Positions 37,965 to 46,085 of a stretch of DNA of 64,000 nt are shown piece after piece. Numbering within the stretch: position 1 is the stretch's first letter; every line of letters begins with the position of its first letter. The DNA lies in the NCBI GenBank assembly GCA_002729525.1, contig PBYI01000067.1:62001-126000 (forward strand). Direction: 5' to 3'. Made by a program: the position numbers and the translations under genes. The notes beneath the pieces are model-generated. The model was not told the DNA's origin. It made no database searches and saw only the letters and a program-made list of their open reading frames with translations. Origin of the DNA: Nocardioides sp. (GTDB lineage Bacteria > Actinomycetota > Actinomycetes > Propionibacteriales > Nocardioidaceae).

Positions 37965-39032
37965 TCAGGCCTCGAACAGTGCGCCGTCGCCACCGTCGTC
38001 GCGAGGCGCGGTGAGCCCGAGGTGGGCCCAGCCGGCCGGTGTCGCCACCCGGCCGCGCGGCGTACGGGCGAGGAAGCCCATCCGCACCAGGAACGGCTCG
38101 GCGACCTCCTCGACGGTCTCGCGCTCCTCCCCCACCGCGACGGCGAGCGTGGAGATGCCGACCGGGCCGCCTCCGAAGCGGCGGCACAGCACGTCGAGGA
38201 CGCCCCGGTCGAGCCGGTCCAGGCCGAGCCGGTCGACCTCGTACAGGTCGAGCGTGGCGTGCGCGACGTCCAGCGTCACGACGCCGTCGGCGCGTACCTG
38301 GGCGTAGTCGCGCACCCGTCGCAGGAGCCGGTTGGCGATGCGCGGGGTGCCGCGGGAGCGGGACGCGATCTCCGCGGCCCCCTCGCCGGTCAGGTGTACG
38401 TCGAGCAGGGTCGCGGAGCGCTGGACGATCCGCTCGAGCTCCTCGGCCTCGTAGAACTCCAGGTGGGCGGTGAAGCCGAACCGGTCGCGCAGGGGCCCCG
38501 GCAGCAGCCCGGCTCGGGTGGTGGCGCCGACCAGGGTGAACGGCGGGATCTCCAACGGGATCGCGGTCGCTCCGGGCCCCTTGCCGATGACGACGTCGAC
38601 GCGGAAGTCCTCCATCGCGAGGTAGAGCATCTCCTCGGCCGGACGCGACATCCGGTGGATCTCGTCGACGAAGAGGACGTCGCCCTCGTTGAGGCCCGAC
38701 AGGATCGCGGCGAGGGCGCCGGCGTGGGTGATCGCCGGTCCGCTGGTGAGCCGCAGCGGTGCCGTCATCTCCGCGGCGATGATCATCGCCAGGGTCGTCT
38801 TGCCCAGACCCGGCGGTCCGGACAGCAGCACGTGGTCGGGCGCGCGGTCGCGCATCCGGGCCGCCTCGAGCACCAGCCCGAGCTGCTCGCGCACGCGGGT
38901 CTGCCCGACGACCTCGTCGAGGTTCTTCGGCCGCAGCGCGGCCTCGACCGCCCGCTCGTCGCCGTCCGCCTCGGCTGCCACCAGGGAGCGCAGGTGGCCC
39001 TCCTCGGCGGCGGCCAGCTCGTCGTCGTGCAC
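37965..39032 (-). CDS. ruvB: Holliday junction branch-migration helicase RuvB
   Basis: A 355-residue AAA+ motor. RPKNLDEVVGQ opens the domain; Walker A is GPPGLGKTTL, Walker B LFVDEIHRM, sensor 1 GATTRAGLLPGPLRDRFG, and the C-terminal winged-helix domain includes RMGFLARTPRGRVAT. It drives branch migration with RuvA. GTG start at 39032; last gene of the ruvC-ruvA-ruvB operon, 13 bp after ruvA. Confidence 0.95.
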   Translation of the reverse strand: MHDDELAAAEEGHLRSLVAAEADGDERAVEAALRPKNLDEVVGQTRVREQLGLVLEAARMRDRAPDHVLLSGPPGLGKTTLAMIIAAEMTAPLRLTSGPAITHAGALAAILSGLNEGDVLFVDEIHRMSRPAEEMLYLAMEDFRVDVVIGKGPGATAIPLEIPPFTLVGATTRAGLLPGPLRDRFGFTAHLEFYEAEELERIVQRSATLLDVHLTGEGAAEIASRSRGTPRIANRLLRRVRDYAQVRADGVVTLDVAHATLDLYEVDRLGLDRLDRGVLDVLCRRFGGGPVGISTLAVAVGEERETVEEVAEPFLVRMGFLARTPRGRVATPAGWAHLGLTAPRDDGGDGALFEA

Positions 39033-39045
39033 GTGCTCCCCCGCC

Positions 39046-39654
39046 TCAGGCCTTGCTCAGCGTGCGCAGCGCGGCGCGCAGCAGCGCTGCGACGTCCGGG
39101 ACCGGGCCGGCCGCCTCGGGCGTGCCCGCGACCGTCTCGACGGCACCCTCGGCGTCCTTGGTCGACCAGCCCAGGCCGAGCAGGCCCTCGCGGACCTGGT
39201 CGCGCCAGGCGTCCTGGGGAGCCGGGGCACCGCCCGGCCGGACCGTGCCCGTCGGCGCGCCGATGCGGTCCTTGAGCTCGAGGATGATCCGCTGGGCGCC
39301 CTTCTGGCCGATGCCGGGCACCCGGGTGAGCGTCTTGACGTCGTCGGTGGCCACCGCGGTGCGCAGGTCGTCGGGGGCCAGCACGGCGATCATCGCCTGG
39401 GCGAGCTTCGGACCGACGCCCGACGCGGTCTGCACGAGCTCGAAGACCTGCTTCTCGTCGTCGTCGGCGAACCCGAACAGCGTCAGGGAGTCCTCGCGCA
39501 CGACCATGCTGGTCGGCAGCTGGGCCCGCTGGCCCACGCGCAGGCCGGCGAGCGTGCCGGGTGTGCACTGCAGCTCCAGCCCGACACCGCCCACCTCCAC
39601 GACGGCCGAGCCGAGCCCGACGGTGGCGACCTCGCCACGGACGAAGGCGATCAA
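39046..39654 (-). CDS. ruvA: Holliday junction DNA helicase subunit RuvA
   Basis: A 202-residue RuvA. OB fold at the N-terminus (IAFVRGEVATVG), two helix-hairpin-helix motifs (ASGVGPKLAQAMIAVL and VPGIGQKGAQRIILEL), a flexible linker and the RuvB-binding C-terminal domain. The start is TTG at 39654, forming a TTGA overlap with the ruvC stop; no better start fits the conserved N-terminus. Confidence 0.94.
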   Translation of the reverse strand: MIAFVRGEVATVGLGSAVVEVGGVGLELQCTPGTLAGLRVGQRAQLPTSMVVREDSLTLFGFADDDEKQVFELVQTASGVGPKLAQAMIAVLAPDDLRTAVATDDVKTLTRVPGIGQKGAQRIILELKDRIGAPTGTVRPGGAPAPQDAWRDQVREGLLGLGWSTKDAEGAVETVAGTPEAAGPVPDVAALLRAALRTLSKA

Positions 39655-40214
39655 CGGGTCCTCCCGGGATAGGTACGACGGGTGCCGGCGGACGGCGTAC
39701 GGGTGCGGGCGGCGGCGACCGCGGCCTCCAGGCGCGACTGCGCACCGCCGCGCCACACGTGGGTGACGGCCAGGGCGAGCGCGTCCGCCGCGTCGGCGGG
39801 CTTGGGCGGGGCGTCCAGACGCAGGATGCGGGTGACCATCGCGCCGACCTGGGCCTTGGTCGCCCGACCGTTGCCGGACACGGCGGCCTTGACCTCCGAC
39901 GGCGTGTGCAGCGCGACCGGCAGTCCTCGGCGCGCGGCGCACACCAGGGCGATGCCGCTGGCCTGCGCGGTGCCCATGACGGTGCTGACGTCGGAGCGGG
40001 CGAAGACCCGCTCGACGGCGACCGCGTCGGGCCGGTGCTCGTCGAGCCAGGCGTCCACGCCCTGCTCGATGGTCACCAGCCGCTCGGCGACCGGCAGGTG
40101 GGCCGACGTGCGGATCACGTTGACGTCGACCAGCGTGAGGGGCCGGCCGACGTCACCGTCGACCACGCCCATGCCGCACCGGGTCAGCCCCGGGTCGATG
40201 CCCAGCACGCGCAC
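39651..40214 (-). CDS. ruvC: crossover junction endodeoxyribonuclease RuvC
   Basis: A 187-residue RNase H-like resolvase. It begins VRVLGIDPGLTRCGMGVVD, with the first catalytic Asp, and has AVERVFARSDVSTVMGTAQASG (catalytic Glu) and KPADAADALALAVTH (two C-terminal Asp). The C-terminus is extended and basic. GTG at 40214. An SOS box 50 bp upstream places the operon under LexA. Confidence 0.95.
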   Translation of the reverse strand: MRVLGIDPGLTRCGMGVVDGDVGRPLTLVDVNVIRTSAHLPVAERLVTIEQGVDAWLDEHRPDAVAVERVFARSDVSTVMGTAQASGIALVCAARRGLPVALHTPSEVKAAVSGNGRATKAQVGAMVTRILRLDAPPKPADAADALALAVTHVWRGGAQSRLEAAVAAARTRTPSAGTRRTYPGRTR

Positions 40215-40263
40215 GTGTCGTCCACCCCTCGTCTCGCCGGACCGGTCTCGAGCACGCGTCGTA

Positions 40264-40277
40264 CGAACACGTGTTCG
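40264..40277 (-). promoter_or_regulatory. LexA-type SOS box upstream of ruvCAB
   Basis: CGAACACGTGTTCG is a perfect 14-bp palindrome and matches the Gram-positive/mycobacterial LexA consensus CGAAC-N4-GTTCG. It lies 49 bp upstream of the ruvC GTG. LexA control of ruvC is established in mycobacteria; here it is inferred from the site. Confidence 0.85.
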
Positions 40278-40333
40278 GACGACCACGCTAGGTCACGGCG
40301 GGTCCGACGGGGCGGAGGGACACGCCGGGCGGG

Positions 40334-41101
<768 letters not shown>

Positions 41102-41135
41102 GGGTACCTCTTCTCGTGCCGAACGGGGTGGTGCG

Positions 41136-41759
41136 CTAGCCGATGTCGTACGTCGTGGGCAGGTGCGCGGCGGCGTGGTCCACGAACAGGCGGTGCACGC
41201 GGACGTCGTCGCCGACCTCGGGGTGGAACGACGTCGCCATCAGCGCACCCTGCCGGACGGCCACGACTCTACCGCCGGCCCTGGCCAGCACCTCGACGTC
41301 CGCGCCGGTCTCCTCCACCCAGGGCGCCCGGATGAAGACGCCGTGCACGGGCTCGTCGAGCCCGGACACCTCCACCGGTCCCTCGAAGGAGTCGACCTGG
41401 CGACCGAAGGCGTTGCGCCGGACCGTCACGTCGAGGCCGCCGACCGTCTCCTGGCCCGGCGCGCCGTCGAGCACCCGGTCGGCGAGCAGGATCATCCCTG
41501 CGCAGGTGCCGAGGACCGGCAGCCCGCCGGCGATCCGAGCGCGCAGCGGCTCGAGGAGGTCGAAGGTGCGCAGCAGCCGGATGATCGTGGTCGACTCGCC
41601 GCCGGGCAGCACCAGCGTGTCGCACGCCGCGAGCTCCTCCGGGCGGCGTACGCGCACCGGGTCGAGACCGAGGGAGGTCAGGGCGCGGACGTGCTCGCGG
41701 ACGTCGCCCTGCAGGGCGAGCACGCCGGTCCGCAGGGTGGGGACGTCGGGCTCGGGCAC
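41136..41759 (-). CDS. pdxT: pyridoxal 5'-phosphate synthase glutaminase subunit PdxT
   Basis: A 207-residue class I glutaminase. Motifs: LPGGESTTIIRLL, the nucleophile Cys in LGTCAGMILLA, and the His-Glu pair in TSFHPEV. It supplies ammonia to PdxS. GTG start at 41759. It lies 24 bp after a carboxylesterase gene that separates it from pdxS. Confidence 0.94.
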   Translation of the reverse strand: MPEPDVPTLRTGVLALQGDVREHVRALTSLGLDPVRVRRPEELAACDTLVLPGGESTTIIRLLRTFDLLEPLRARIAGGLPVLGTCAGMILLADRVLDGAPGQETVGGLDVTVRRNAFGRQVDSFEGPVEVSGLDEPVHGVFIRAPWVEETGADVEVLARAGGRVVAVRQGALMATSFHPEVGDDVRVHRLFVDHAAAHLPTTYDIG

Positions 41760-41782
41760 CGGGCGATCGTAGGGCCGAGCCG

Positions 41783-43342
41783 TCAGGGCACGACCAGGCG
41801 GGCCAGCGCGAGCAGCCGGTCCTCCCAGGGATCGGTGCCGTGGGTGACGGCGCCGTCCGGGGTGATCTCGAGCATGGCGGTGGTCGGCTCGCCGTCAACG
41901 GCCACCTCGGGCCACCGGGCCTGGCCGACCACCGCGGGGTCGCCGGTGCGCACGAAGGCCAGCCAGTAGCGCGCGACCTGCTCGGTCGCCGCACTGCGCG
42001 TCGGACTGTCCGCCGCGGCGAAGACGGCCCCCACGTCGGCGCTGTGCCGCGAGCCGCCGGGGTCGGCGGCGTACCGGTAGCGGTACGTCGGCGCCTGCCC
42101 CGAGTGGCCGACGGCCAGGCGCAGCGCGGGCAGGGAGAGCATCACGTCGCTGCCGACGTGCTTCTCGTACGCCGCCCCGTAGGCCCGACGCACGCGCTGC
42201 GCCTGGCGACCGGAGCGCTGGGCACGCGTGACCCCTGCGAACGACCCCAGGAGCGAGGGGCGGGCGCCGGGGAACTCCAGGTCGGTGCTGCCCACGACGT
42301 ACGGCACCGCCAGGGCACGTCCGTCCTCGAAGGCCTCGACCGCCGGCTCGGTGAGCACGGAGTCGAGGACGGGCGCCTCGCCGGCGAAGACGTCGAGCGT
42401 GGGCGTCAGCAGGTCCTCGGCCGGCATCGACCGGAGCTGCTCGGCGGTGCGGTCGGGGAACCTGCGGGCCGCGGCCGCCTCGGTCCGGGCGAGCGTGCGG
42501 ACCCGGGAGTCGCCCAGCGCCGACTGCGAGATCGCGCCGGCGACCAGTCCCTCGGTGGCAGGCATCGTGAGCAGCGCGTTGACCGACATCGCGCCGGCCG
42601 AGCTGCCGACCAGGGTCACCCGGTCGGGGTCCCCGCCGAACGCCTCCACGTTGTCGCGCACCCACCGCAGGGCGGCGAGCTGGTCGAGCAGACCGAAGTT
42701 GGCGACGTCGGAGTCGAGCGCGGGGTGGGCGAAGAACCCGAGCACGCCGAGCCGGTAGTTGGGGCTGACGACCACGACGCCGCGGGCGGCCATGCCGGAG
42801 GTGTCGAAGGCCGTGCCCGACCCGGTGACGAAGGCGCCGCCGTGGATCCACACCAGGACCGGCAGATCGGTGCGGTCGTCGTCGGGCCTGACCACCGACA
42901 GCGCCAGACAGTCCTCGCTGGTGCCGGGCGCGATCCGGGCCGGGTCCTCGAGCGACGGTTGGAGGCAGCTCGGGCCCGGGTCGGAGCCGTCGCGCACCCC
43001 GCTCCACGCCGCGGCCGGCTCCGGCTCGCGCCAGCGCAGCGGCCCGACGGGCGGGGCGGCGTACGGGATGCCGCGCCAGGCTCGGACGTCGCCGTCGCGC
43101 ACCCCGCGCACGGCGCCGCGGTCGGTCTGCACGACCGGGCCGATCGCAGCGGGGTCCGCCGACCGCTGGACGCCCAGCACCACGAGCACCGCGGTGACCA
43201 GCACGACCGCCAACCCGGCAGCGGCCAGGAGCACGCGGCGCTTCCGGGCGCTCGGGGTGCGGTGGCTGGAGTGGACCGGTCCCCCGGCGTACGACGACGG
43301 GGAGCCGGCCGGAGGAGGTGGTGTGCCGGGACTACCAGCCAC
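41783..43342 (-). CDS. type B carboxylesterase, membrane-anchored
   Basis: A 519-residue alpha/beta hydrolase. A Pro/Ser-rich cytosolic stretch, one membrane helix (RRVLLAAAGLAVVLVTAVLVVLGV) and then a carboxylesterase domain: RGIPYAAPPVGPLRW, SEDCLALSVVRP and VLVWIHGGAFVTGSG (oxyanion hole). The nucleophile Ser sits in LVGSSAGAMS, with Ser where most family members have Glu in GESAG. A Glu and a His expected for the triad are visible in GSTDLEF and near SRHSADVGAVF. GTG start overlaps pdxS by 11 bp. Substrate unknown. Confidence 0.88.
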   Translation of the reverse strand: MAGSPGTPPPPAGSPSSYAGGPVHSSHRTPSARKRRVLLAAAGLAVVLVTAVLVVLGVQRSADPAAIGPVVQTDRGAVRGVRDGDVRAWRGIPYAAPPVGPLRWREPEPAAAWSGVRDGSDPGPSCLQPSLEDPARIAPGTSEDCLALSVVRPDDDRTDLPVLVWIHGGAFVTGSGTAFDTSGMAARGVVVVSPNYRLGVLGFFAHPALDSDVANFGLLDQLAALRWVRDNVEAFGGDPDRVTLVGSSAGAMSVNALLTMPATEGLVAGAISQSALGDSRVRTLARTEAAAARRFPDRTAEQLRSMPAEDLLTPTLDVFAGEAPVLDSVLTEPAVEAFEDGRALAVPYVVGSTDLEFPGARPSLLGSFAGVTRAQRSGRQAQRVRRAYGAAYEKHVGSDVMLSLPALRLAVGHSGQAPTYRYRYAADPGGSRHSADVGAVFAAADSPTRSAATEQVARYWLAFVRTGDPAVVGQARWPEVAVDGEPTTAMLEITPDGAVTHGTDPWEDRLLALARLVVP

Positions 43343-44249
43343 GCTCGGCGAGCCGGTGCGGCTGCGGCAGCTCCTCGACGTTGATGCCGACCATGGCCTC
43401 GCCGAGACCGCGGGAGACCTTCGCGACCATCGCGGGGTCGTCGTGGAAGGTGGTGGCCTTCACGATCGCCTCGGCGCGCTGCGCGGGGTTGCCGGGCTTG
43501 AAGATGCCCGAGCCGACGAACACGCCGTCGGCGCCGAGCTGCATCATCATCGCCGCGTCCGCCGGGGTCGCGATGCCGCCGGCGGTGAAGAGCACGACGG
43601 GCAGGGCGCCGGTGCGGGCGACCTCCTCGACCAGGGCGTACGGCGCCTGGAGCTCCTTGGCCGCGACGTACAGCTCGTCGGTCGACATGCCGGCCAGGCG
43701 ACGGATCTCGGCGCGGATGGTGCGCATGTGGGTGACGGCGTTGGACACGTCACCGGTGCCGGCCTCGCCCTTGGAGCGGATCATCGCCGCGCCCTCGTTG
43801 ATGCGGCGCAGCGCCTCGCCGAGGTTGGTGGCACCGCAGACGAACGGCACGGTGAACTGCCACTTGTCGATGTGGTTGGCGTAGTCGGCCGGGGTGAGCA
43901 CCTCCGACTCGTCGATGTAGTCGACACCGAGGCTCTGCAGCACCTGCGCCTCGACGAAGTGGCCGATGCGCGCCTTGGCCATCACCGGGATCGAGACGGC
44001 CTCGACGATGCCGTCGATCATGTCGGGGTCGCTCATCCGGGACACGCCGCCCTGGGCGCGGATGTCGGCGGGCACGCGCTCGAGCGCCATGACGGCGACG
44101 GCGCCGGCCTCCTCGGCGATCTTGGCCTGCTCGACGGTGACGACGTCCATGATGACGCCGCCCTTGAGCATCTCGGCCATGCCGCGCTTCACGCGGTCGG
44201 TGCCGGTGACGGGCGCGGTGGAGGGGGTCTCGGACGGCGTGCTGGTCAT
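43332..44249 (-). CDS. pdxS: pyridoxal 5'-phosphate synthase lyase subunit PdxS
   Basis: A 305-residue (beta/alpha)8 barrel that builds PLP from ribose 5-phosphate, glyceraldehyde 3-phosphate and ammonia. It has KRGMAEMLKGGVIMDVVTVEQA, VMAKARIGHFVEAQ (catalytic Lys) and the phosphate-binding GADGVFVGSGIF. ATG at 44249, 10 bp after the PIP synthase gene. PdxT, its glutaminase, is encoded two genes downstream. Confidence 0.96.
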   Translation of the reverse strand: MTSTPSETPSTAPVTGTDRVKRGMAEMLKGGVIMDVVTVEQAKIAEEAGAVAVMALERVPADIRAQGGVSRMSDPDMIDGIVEAVSIPVMAKARIGHFVEAQVLQSLGVDYIDESEVLTPADYANHIDKWQFTVPFVCGATNLGEALRRINEGAAMIRSKGEAGTGDVSNAVTHMRTIRAEIRRLAGMSTDELYVAAKELQAPYALVEEVARTGALPVVLFTAGGIATPADAAMMMQLGADGVFVGSGIFKPGNPAQRAEAIVKATTFHDDPAMVAKVSRGLGEAMVGINVEELPQPHRLAERGW

Positions 44250-44259
44250 GGCGCCGATA

Positions 44260-44940
44260 TTAGGACGAGACGGCGTCCGGACCCGAGTCGGCGCCGCCGG
44301 CGGCGCCCGCCTCGGCGGCATCGCGCTCGGCGTCGCGGGCCACGGCCTGCCGGTGGACCTTCCGGATGCGGAACCACACGGTGTAGGTGTTCGCCGCGGC
44401 GAGCACCCACAGGGTCAGGTAGATCAGCCAGTCGGCGCCGAAGATGCCCGCGAAGCCGGTCATCACCAGGATCGAGACGAGGCGGTCGGCCCGCTCGGCG
44501 AGGCCGCCGCGGGCGTCGAGGCCCAGCGACTCCGCCTTGGCACGGGCGTAGGACGTCACCGAGCCCATCACCAGGCAGTAGACCGTCATGCACAGGTAGA
44601 GGTAGCTGTCGCCGGGGCCGGCGAAGTAGAGGGCGAGGCCGCCGAAGACGGCGCCGTCGCCGATCCGGTCGAGCGTGGAGTCCCAGAACGACCCGAACGT
44701 CGAGCGCCGGTCGAGCTCGCGCGCCATCTTCCCGTCGACGAGGTCGGAGAAGACGAACGCGGTGATGACGAGCACGCCGATCAGCAACTCCCCGCGCGGG
44801 AAGAACACCAGGGCGCCGGCCGCGACGCCGATGGTGCCGACGAACGTGACGGTGTCGGGGCTGACGCCCCAGCGGATGAAGAGGCGTACGACGGGCAGGA
44901 GCACGACGCCCTGCCAGAAGCCCTTGAAGCGGTCCAACAT
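44260..44940 (-). CDS. CDP-alcohol phosphatidyltransferase (phosphatidylinositol phosphate synthase-like)
   Basis: A 226-residue membrane enzyme with about six helices. The catalytic motif DLVDGKMARELDRRSTFG...D...D follows D-x2-D-G-x2-A-R-x8-G-x3-D-x3-D exactly. The N-terminus (VSPDTVTFVGTIGVAAGALVF) resembles actinobacterial PIP synthases (PgsA1), which condense CDP-diacylglycerol with inositol 3-phosphate. The position next to pdxS and near HIT and thrS genes matches mycobacterial pgsA1. The C-terminus is acidic and low-complexity. Confidence 0.87.
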   Translation of the reverse strand: MLDRFKGFWQGVVLLPVVRLFIRWGVSPDTVTFVGTIGVAAGALVFFPRGELLIGVLVITAFVFSDLVDGKMARELDRRSTFGSFWDSTLDRIGDGAVFGGLALYFAGPGDSYLYLCMTVYCLVMGSVTSYARAKAESLGLDARGGLAERADRLVSILVMTGFAGIFGADWLIYLTLWVLAAANTYTVWFRIRKVHRQAVARDAERDAAEAGAAGGADSGPDAVSS

Positions 44941-45010
44941 GGTGCCCGCAGGCTACTGGTCGCAGGCGTCGTGCCGGTGATCGGCGTCGCGCGCCCGCCG
45001 TCGGCTCCCG

Positions 45011-45044
45011 CCAGCGCCCGTCAGCGCCCGTCAGCGCCCGGTCA
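45011..45044. repeat. 10-bp tandem repeat at the 3' end of a CNNM gene
   Basis: CAGCGCCCG(T) occurs three times in a row between 45012 and 45040 and a fourth partial copy (GTCAG) includes the stop codon TGA at 45042-45044. It lies in the 101-bp gap before the PIP synthase gene. Confidence 0.8.
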
Positions 45045-46085
45045 GTTGGTCGTGGGGCCGGCCGTCTGCTCGACCGCGGCGTGCTGGGCCGGGAACAGCC
45101 GGCCGAGCAGGTCGGCGAGCGAGACGACGCGGACGCCGTCGTCGTGCTGCACGGTCGCCAGCTGGGTGCTGGCCAGCCGCATCGCGCCGAGGGCGTCGAG
45201 CACGGTGGTGCCGGCGTCGAGGCGGTGGCAGGGGCGCACCAGACCGTCCACGTCGGCGAGCGGCCGGTCGCCGTCCAGCTCGAGGGTGTCGCGCACGTGC
45301 ACGACGCCGGTCGGGGCCTCGCGGGGACCGACCAGGATCCGCAGGTGGCCCGACGTACGGCTGACGTCCTGGAGGGCGCGCACGGTGGCGTCGTCGTCGA
45401 CCCAGGCCAGCGGGCCGGCGCCGCCGAGCTCGCCGACGGTGAGTCGGGTCAGGCCCAGGGCGTTCTCCAGCTGCTCCGACGAGCGCTGGTCGAGGTCGCC
45501 GGTCTCCGCGGAGTGGCGCACGAGCTCGCGCAGGTCGTCGGGGTCCTGCTCGATGGCGACCTCGTCGACCGGCTCGACGCCCACCCGGGCCACGAGCCGG
45601 TTGGCGGCGGCGTTGACCAGGAGCAGGACCGGCCGGACCAGCCACATGAAGCCCCGCATCGGGATGGCCAGCGCCGTGGCGGTGCGCTCGGGGTGCGCGA
45701 TGGCCCACGACTTCGGCGCCATCTCCCCCACCACCAGGTGCAGGAAGGTCACCAGGAGCAGGGCGAGCACGAACGACACGGTGCCGGCGAGCCAGCCGGG
45801 CAGGCCGATCGCCTCCACGAGCGGCTCCAGCTGGTGCTCGACGGCGGGCTTGGTGACCGCACCCAGCGCGAGCGTGCAGGCGGTGATGCCGAGCTGGGAG
45901 CCGGCGAGGAGCACCGAGACCTCCGAGGCGCTGCGCAACGCGGCACGGGCGGACCTGCTGTCGCGGGCGGCGTCCTCGAGGCGAGTGCGGCGGGCGGCGA
46001 TCGTGGAGAACTCGATGGCCACGAAGACGGCGCTGGCGACGATGATCGCGAGGGTCACCACGAGGGCGACGAGGGGGTCGTTCAC
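45042..46085 (-). CDS. CNNM/HlyC-type transmembrane protein with CBS domains (second paralogue)
   Basis: A 347-residue protein: CNNM transmembrane domain of three or four helices (ALVVTLAIIVASAVFVAIEF, GSQLGITACTLALGAVTKPAVEHQLEPL, LLLVTFLHLVVGEMAPKSWAIA) followed by a CBS pair. It is shorter than its neighbour and lacks a CorC/HlyC C-terminal domain. Such proteins are linked to magnesium or cobalt export. GTG at 46085 overlaps the stop of the paralogue as GTGA. Confidence 0.87.
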   Translation of the reverse strand: MNDPLVALVVTLAIIVASAVFVAIEFSTIAARRTRLEDAARDSRSARAALRSASEVSVLLAGSQLGITACTLALGAVTKPAVEHQLEPLVEAIGLPGWLAGTVSFVLALLLVTFLHLVVGEMAPKSWAIAHPERTATALAIPMRGFMWLVRPVLLLVNAAANRLVARVGVEPVDEVAIEQDPDDLRELVRHSAETGDLDQRSSEQLENALGLTRLTVGELGGAGPLAWVDDDATVRALQDVSRTSGHLRILVGPREAPTGVVHVRDTLELDGDRPLADVDGLVRPCHRLDAGTTVLDALGAMRLASTQLATVQHDDGVRVVSLADLLGRLFPAQHAAVEQTAGPTTN

